Positions 58,399-64,000 of a DNA stretch of 64,000 bases are shown here, one piece after another; position 1 is the first letter of the stretch, and every line of letters begins with the position of its first letter. The stretch covers positions 2,542,001-2,606,000 of the forward strand of contig JAGMVK010000006.1 of NCBI GenBank assembly GCA_020747065.1, written 5' to 3'. Origin of the DNA: Cadophora sp. MPI-SDFR-AT-0126. Lineage: Eukaryota > Ascomycota > Leotiomycetes > Helotiales > Ploettnerulaceae. The position numbers and the translations under genes are program-made. The notes below the pieces were generated by a model. The model ran no database searches and was not told the DNA's origin. It worked only from the letters and a program-made list of their open reading frames with translations.

Positions 58399-58884
58399 TA
58401 TTGTCGAGTCAGGAGCTGTAGGTGCAGACTTGGTGTTGCCGGCAGTACGTCTGAACACGCTGTGACAGATGTGGGAGATTCTCTTATTTTTGGAGACTTT
58501 CAAATATGACCTCGATGTTTCGTAGTAATCGAGGTTTCATCAAAACAAAACTTGGTAGTTGGTTTTTGTTTCACACGCATGGTTTGGCCACACGACTTTG
58601 ACTTTCATCCCTTTAACGATTAGACTTAAGCGAAGGTCAAGATGGGAGTAACAAGAAGCGAGGCAAGGACCTTTTATTGCCATACACTTATATACATATT
58701 ATCATATACAAATCATATCCATGTCCGAGAGGGACCTGATACTACTTGGTATTTGGGGTAAGTAAACTCCTACTCTGTAGCTGGAGTGATTCTAGAGGGC
58801 TCGAAGGGGGTTCATGTAGCCACCTGTCTCTTTCAATCAAATAATAAGCCTCTTACGTCTACCATAAAGAAAGCCATAAGCAGT
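58399..58884. other. Convergent intergenic region, no gene seen
   Basis: Lies between the 3' ends of the NmrA-like gene and the UNC-93-type gene. A TATACATATTATCATATACAA stretch near 58688-58708 is AT-rich, without coding signal. Confidence 0.55.
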
Positions 58885-60439
58885 CTACTCCTTGAGGTCC
58901 TTCTCTGGAGCTTCTTCAACCTCAGCTCCTGGCGCAACAGTCGTCATCGTGACGGTCCATACAGTTGGCAGAACTATAGCTAGGGCTCCCATCGACAGTC
59001 CCCAGTTCATCCCCAACTGTGTCATAGGCGATGTATGCAGAGCGTTGATTCTCCATGCCATCGCCCCTCCAGTTGCTTGGAATGTCTTGTATGCACCAAC
59101 GAGAACAGCAGCTCTGGCAGTAGAGTTGGACTCCGTACCAATCAGCCAATAGCAGAATCCTTGCCACAGGGCATCGTAAGCTCCGTAGAATATGTAGAGA
59201 AAGATCGGGCCGGTGGAAAGGGAGCCGTCGGTATAGTCGAGATCTTGTTTATGGCCGTTGGCGACTCGACGATCTTGCCATTTCTGAAAAGCGAAACCAC
59301 CTCCCCAGATAGCCATACCGGTCGAGAAGAGGACAACCCAGCCAAGCTTTGCTCTTGCGGGTCTCGTAAGGAATGGAAGATCGAGAAGCACGCCGATGAG
59401 GAGACCGCCCAGCATTTGTGCGATCCAGTATAAAGCGCCATTTAACGACCGTGTTCGAATGTTGAAAGTCAGTCCGTTGACATCGTTTTGCTGGTAGGAG
59501 TAGAATACGTTGGCGCTATTGAAGAAATTAGCAAAGGCTCCTGGAGGTTTCAATCGAGGCTGGCTTACCAGAAAAAGAGTGGAAGCATGCATGCAACTCG
59601 CCAAGTGAACAAAGTTTGAATGGTAGTCTTGAAACCATCCTTGAAAGAATGCTTCTCGTGCTCAACGGCTGCGTGCAACTGAGCTAGCTTTATTCTGGAC
59701 GGAGAGCAGATAAAAAGGCCAAGTACCCATCCGAAGAGCATGATCACCATCAGAGCAATGTAGGTCGAGTCGGAGACGGTGCCACTCTTGGAATGGAAAT
59801 TCAAGCCAAAGGAAGCGAGGGAGCCAACGCCTCCTCCAAGATTGAAGATGATCCAGAAAACTGCGATAGCGAGGCCTTTCTGTGATTCTTTGACGTATGT
59901 TGTCATGATGGCTCCTTGCACAACCCAAAGCATGGATGCGCCAATACCAAGGATAGCTCCAGAAGCAATAACGAAAGCGCCGTTGTCATGGTCTGCTAGA
60001 TGTAAGCCCACTTCGCAAAACCTCGCAACTGAAAACTTACGATTAAAGTTCAACAGACTCCCACTATATAATGCATATGTCCATCCACCTAGAAGGAAAC
60101 ACAAGCGCGGTCCGACAAGAGAGAAGAATGGTCCTGCGACGATCAAAGCAGTTGCAGCCGTAGCAGAGAGAAGAGCCACCGTCGCATTCGCAGCGACTGT
60201 AGGATCAACTTGGCCACTACCTCCAAGTCCGCCCAAAGCATTGTACATCTATTTTGTACTTAGTCCTTCTCTTTGGCTAAGACGATGTTTGTACTTACTC
60301 CAGGGCAGCAGAAGCATATTATACTGATCAATATAATTTGGGTCCACGGATTCGCATAGAAGTCCTTCAGGCGGTTCCCTTGCTCAGCACCGCCTTCGAT
60401 CTCTGTCGCTTGAGTTGCTACTTCTTCTTGGGTAGACAT
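58885..60439 (-). CDS. UNC-93-type MFS membrane protein
   Basis: A 468-residue model from four exons: 60439-60299, 60248-60041, 59995-59569 and 59515-58885 (1407 bases; introns 45-53 bp). The family (Ion_trans regulatory UNC-93; fungal DUF895-type) has about 11-12 spans. Conserved blocks: MYNALGGLGGSGQVDP, then GAFVIASGAILGIGASMLWV, QGAIMTTYVKESQKGLAIAV, CANVFYSYQQNDVNG and YDALWQGFCYWLIG. The N-terminal tail is short and acidic (MSTQEEVATQATEIEGGAEQ). Substrates of fungal members are mostly unknown. It is divergent from the MurQ/kinase fusion gene across 659 bp, so the two may be co-regulated. Confidence 0.9.
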
Positions 60440-61098
60440 GGCTGGTAAACCACGTTTCTTAAAGATGGTTGATGGAATGAATATAGATCTGCAGGTATCC
60501 TTTGAGAGGCTTGTACGATCTCCACGTCGAGGGCTTCAGTGTCAAAGCTTTATGCCACTCTTATAAGCAGCCAGTTCGGACTCTTGCGTAGATGTCCACC
60601 GAGCGGTAACGTAGGGTTTACTTGACCCTTTATTGATAAGAGTGGCAAGGGAGTTCCTGTAAGGTGGGATGGTAACATGTTAGCTCGGTCGGCTGCTAGT
60701 GGCATCTGGAGAAATGTCCCAGTGCGGGGATTCTAGATGTCAGCTTTTGTCGACGAGAATATGCAGCGCTTCGAATCCCACCTTTGTGGAAAATATATGG
60801 AGGCAAAAGTAACGTAGCAGAGGCAGCCGAGGTTCCCGAGCCGTCTCGGATTTGCGTTATGAAATGAATTGGTGTTGGTGTGAAGGCTAGTAAGTCAACC
60901 GCATGTTGCCAAGCATGGAGAAGATCTACAATGTTACGATAGCGGCATAAATCAGCCTTCCCCTGAGCCGGACTGTAACGTGAGGACAGAAAATTTTGAA
61001 TGATCTTTAAACTAATTTCGGTTGTTTAGAAGCTGCGTCTGACTTTCTACTCTTTCCCTCGATCTCTTGAAGGCAGAAATGATTGTCAACAGCAAATC
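60440..61098. promoter_or_regulatory. Shared upstream region of the UNC-93-type and MurQ-kinase genes
   Basis: A 659 bp gap between divergent start codons. Several CGG/CCG triplets are present (e.g. near 60664-60694 and 60830-60850), the core site of Zn2Cys6 regulators, but none was verified. No gene seen. Confidence 0.55.
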
Positions 61099-63272
61099 AT
61101 GACCCCCACTATCGTCCTCGACGGACTACAAACAGAATCGAGAAACACCAGCAGCAGTGATATCGATGAAGTCAGCACATATGAACTCTGCCAAATTATC
61201 AACAAAGAAGATGCAACAGTTGCGACAGCAGTAAACAATTGTCTTCCTGTCATCGCTGAAGCGATAGATGACTTAGCGAACAGAGTCCGCCGAGGAGGAA
61301 GGGTAATATATGTTGGCGCAGGCACGAGTGGGAGGTAAGAACTCCTGCATTCGTCAAATATGTTCGATCTGACAGTAGTGATAGATTAGGGGTCGTGGAT
61401 GCCTCTGAAATTCCTCCCACCTACTCTGCCCCAGGCGAACAGTTCATTGCGTTGATCGCAGGCGGAGATGCTGCTCTTCGACATGCCCAGGAAGGGGCTG
61501 AAGACGATATTGTGGCTGCCGAAACGGACCTCAAGGCTCTGAATATGGATGGACATCTAGACTCTCTGATTGGAATTGCTGCTTCGGGAAGGACACCATA
61601 CGTTCTGAGATGCTTGTCTTTTGCGAAATCGCTGGGCTGCGTCACTGTCGGTATTGCATGTTGTGAGCCCTCTGCTATGGGTCAAGAAGGAAATGTAGAC
61701 CATTTGATCAGTCTGGTTACTGGACCAGAAGTAGTGACTGGAAGTAAGTAGGCCACCGATCCAATCAAATCCTGGTTTAGTGAGCCCCGTTTCTTTGAAG
61801 ATGTCTTTTCTGACCATGTACTGAGGCAGGTACGAGGATGAAAGCTGGAACTGGCACCAAGATGGCTCTAAATATGTTGAGCACCGGCATAATGATCAAG
61901 GTTGGTAAAACATATGGTAACATGGTAAGTGCATGATCAATTTCGTTTTAAATCTCAGATCGCTGACGGTGCCTAGATGATCGACGTCAAGTCTTCGAAC
62001 CTGAAGTTGCAACAGCGGTCCAAGAATATCATCCGCACAATTTGCGGCAAAAAGTCTCCTTCTTCAGAAGAAGAACTGGAAGTATTGCTCGCTGCTTGTA
62101 GCGGAAGCGTGAAGCTGGCTGTTGCGACAATCCTTCTTGAGGCACCAATTCCGGAAGCCAAGAGAAGACTTGACGATGCTGGCGGTGTTCTTGCAGACGT
62201 CCTGCAAAACTCGAGAGCCGAATACTCGGAGCCATCTAATACTGGGAACTACGTTCTTTGTGTTGACGGTGGAGGTAGCAAATGTGGTGCTGTCATATTG
62301 GGGAAGAATGGAGAGACTGGGCAAGGGGAAGCTGGAGAGTGTAATGTATCAAGCGTCGGGCTCGGGGCCGCAGTATCCTCAATCTCACTTGCAATTCAAC
62401 GAGCTGTTGATTCCTGCCCAGAAATACAAGGGACGTCATTCAAATCTATCCCATTCCAATCCGTCTGGATCGGTTTGGCGGGCTATGATCGTCCGAACAT
62501 TGCCGACCGCATCAATGGCCTTCTTCTCAATCTGTTCCACCCCGATGTAAGAAGCAAATTGAGAATCTCAAACGACATCGAACTTCTCGCCAATGCAGTG
62601 GCAGATAAGAATGGTGTCGATTCTGTCGTTGTCCTGGTGGCAGGGACTGGATCAATCGCCATGAGTTTCGAGCGGATCGATGGACGACTTGAGCGAACGG
62701 GGCGCTCGGGAGGCTGGGGTCATTTACTCGGTGATGATGGCTCGGGGTATGGAACCGGCCGTCAAGCGTTGAGACTTGCGTTGGAATCCGTGGATGAGAT
62801 TGATGCGAAGAAAGGAAAAGGACAGACCCAAATCTGCGCCGATCCACTGGTGCCGAAGATTTTTGAGCACTTCGGGCTAAAGTATTCTCAAGAATCTCCG
62901 ATAAATCTTCTGAACGAGATACTATCCTTGGATAGTTGCAGCCAAGAAGTTCTGAAGCCTACCAAGAGAATTGCTGAAGTTGCAAAGGTGGTTGTGGACT
63001 CAAGTTCGTCCAGCAAGAAAGCCATGGAACTGCTGAAAGAAGGCAGTAAATCCCTTATTCGCATGCTGTCTTCTTTGGTAGTAAGCCAAGAGCTTGATAC
63101 TTCAAAGATATCACTTATACTAGCTGGAGGACTGCTGCAGAGCGAGGTGTATCAAGGGTTACTGTTGCATGATCTCGCATCTGCGGGTCTAGATTTTCGA
63201 GATGTTCAAGCTGTCCAACATCCAGCTTTGGTGGCTGCGAAGACTCTGCTTGGTAAGAGTGATGAAATTTAG
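61099..63272 (+). CDS. murQ: Fused N-acetylmuramic-acid-6-phosphate etherase (MurQ) and BadF/BadG-type amino-sugar kinase
   Basis: A 661-residue model from four exons: 61099-61334, 61385-61743, 61830-61924 and 61977-63272 (1986 bases). The N-terminal SIS domain is MurQ-like: [19 protein letters not shown] (71-87), then GAEDD (116-120), [12 protein letters not shown], and [16 protein letters not shown]. The two Glu residues, 87 and 118, have the same 31-residue spacing as the catalytic Glu83/Glu114 of E. coli MurQ. MurQ cleaves MurNAc-6-P to GlcNAc-6-P and D-lactate. The C-terminal half (from about 325) is a BadF/BadG/BcrA ATPase-type kinase: [13 protein letters not shown] (phosphate-1), [22 protein letters not shown] (phosphate-2), [16 protein letters not shown] and [10 protein letters not shown] (adenosine). 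Kinases of this class include GlcNAc kinase and the clostridial MurNAc/GlcNAc kinase MurK. The fusion could therefore phosphorylate and then cleave MurNAc. No signal peptide, so cytosolic. Confidence 0.92.
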
Positions 63273-63862
63273 AAGCTTAGTATCACATGATAGTTAAAAT
63301 TAAATGATTATGTGGTTTCATGGAGAATTTGTGCTTGAAATCAGTTGCCAATATAAATAAGTGAACCGCAGAAGACCAAGCACCCGACACGTGACTAGCT
63401 CCACACAAGGTAATTCCCAGATGTTAACATCGCAGGAGGCTTTCAAAGCTCGTTATTGGGGTACAAATCACTAATATCTGCGTAATCTGTGCTGGGGTTC
63501 TACGAATTATGGCTAGAAGTCTTCAATCCGCTTCTACTGGCAGGTGAGATCTTCCATCTCAGTAGAGTGTGCGGACACGAGGCAGTCTTCTATACTGCCC
63601 CTGAATCTTCATGAGTGGTAGGACGCAAATTTTCAAGCAAACCTACGATGCATTCTCGAGTTGCGAACTAAGATTCAAGAAAGCTCAAAGTCATTTTTCT
63701 CAAAATCAACAGACGAAGCGAGGACCCCTGAAGCGAGAGAGTTTGGAATGGTGACGTAATCAAGTCGGTCTTGGCCAGATGTTCACCAGGTTCTTTCTCT
63801 TCGCATCCACATAACAGGACAGCCAATCCCTTGAGCTTCAAGTAAACAAAACAAACCCACCA
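63273..63862. other. Intergenic; upstream region of the last regulator gene
   Basis: No gene seen. Ends with the 5' UTR-like acaaaacaaacccacc directly before the start at 63863. Confidence 0.55.
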
Positions 63863-64000
63863 TGAACCAATCTTCTATTCCTGCAGTTCGATTGAGCTGC
63901 GAGGAATGCAAGCGACGGAAGACGAAATGCGATAAATTGGTACCATGCACTGCATGCAAAAATGCGGGCATCAAATGCAACACCGTTCAACGCGCAAGAA
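63863..64000 (+). CDS. Zn2Cys6 transcription factor, N-terminal part (runs off the window)
   Basis: Starts MNQSSIPAVRLSCEECKRRK and shows the full six-cysteine cluster in one exon: C-x2-C-x6-C-x5-C-x2-C-x6-C (SCEECKRRKTKCDKLVPC, then TACKNAGIKC). The ATG context is ccaccATGA. The rest lies beyond 64000. It is nuclear and would bind CGG-type sites. It is the nearest regulator to the MurQ-kinase and UNC-93-type pair, so it is a candidate regulator of them. Confidence 0.92.

Noticed and set aside
59779..60327. 182-codon plus-strand ORF
   Set aside because: Antisense shadow of the UNC-93-type gene, whose spliced frame has clear conserved blocks.

Overview
The window is nuclear DNA of a filamentous ascomycete (Pezizomycotina). 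The signs are many short GT-AG introns (about 43-115 bp), fungal-specific families (HET domain, Zn2Cys6 regulators, a cAMP-receptor-like GPCR, a Dal5-type permease) and a clear repeat-induced point mutation (RIP) signature. A Leotiomycetes-like origin is my guess only; the sequence here does not prove it. Splice models below were built by hand from GT/AG sites, reading phase and family conservation. For the intact genes the exon lengths sum to an exact multiple of three.

1-9.2 kb is a compact housekeeping block: the 3' part of a flavin polyamine oxidase, a cysteine-cluster protein of unknown function divergent from the SF3b subunit Ysf3/SF3B5, the SMC5/6 subunit Nse3 (MAGE fold), and the mitochondrial inner-membrane regulator Sls1. 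9.2-23.7 kb is sparse. It holds a small one-pass membrane protein, malate dehydrogenase and a Dal5-type permease with no visible start codon, among relics of an Est1-like protein (with internal duplications), a DUF1593 protein and an old yellow enzyme.

23.7-33.6 kb starts with an intact GPCR. It then has a sugar transporter killed by stop codons that all look like CpA-to-TpA changes, an AT-rich 1.83 kb Tc1/mariner-type element with terminal inverted repeats and a TA target duplication, a 175 bp MITE, and a frameshifted C2/AGC-kinase/ankyrin pseudogene. 33.6-48.4 kb has a secreted GH79 enzyme, a HET protein, a tartrate-dehydrogenase-like enzyme, two adjacent regulators (one with a Zn2Cys6 domain, one with only the fungal_trans domain) and a D-2-hydroxyacid dehydrogenase. 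That set could form a tartrate/hydroxypyruvate module.

48.5-64 kb holds NLR/STAND and FAH relics, four stress- or secondary-metabolism-type enzymes (ABM, quinone-oxidoreductase-like, SDR, NmrA-like), and, at the right edge, an UNC-93-type transporter divergent from a fused MurQ etherase/BadF-type amino-sugar kinase. A truncated Zn2Cys6 regulator follows. This last group is the most interesting functional cluster: it would fit uptake and breakdown of bacterial N-acetylmuramic acid by a fungus. The window as a whole mixes intact genes with at least seven dead or dying ones, some decayed by RIP and others by small indels.
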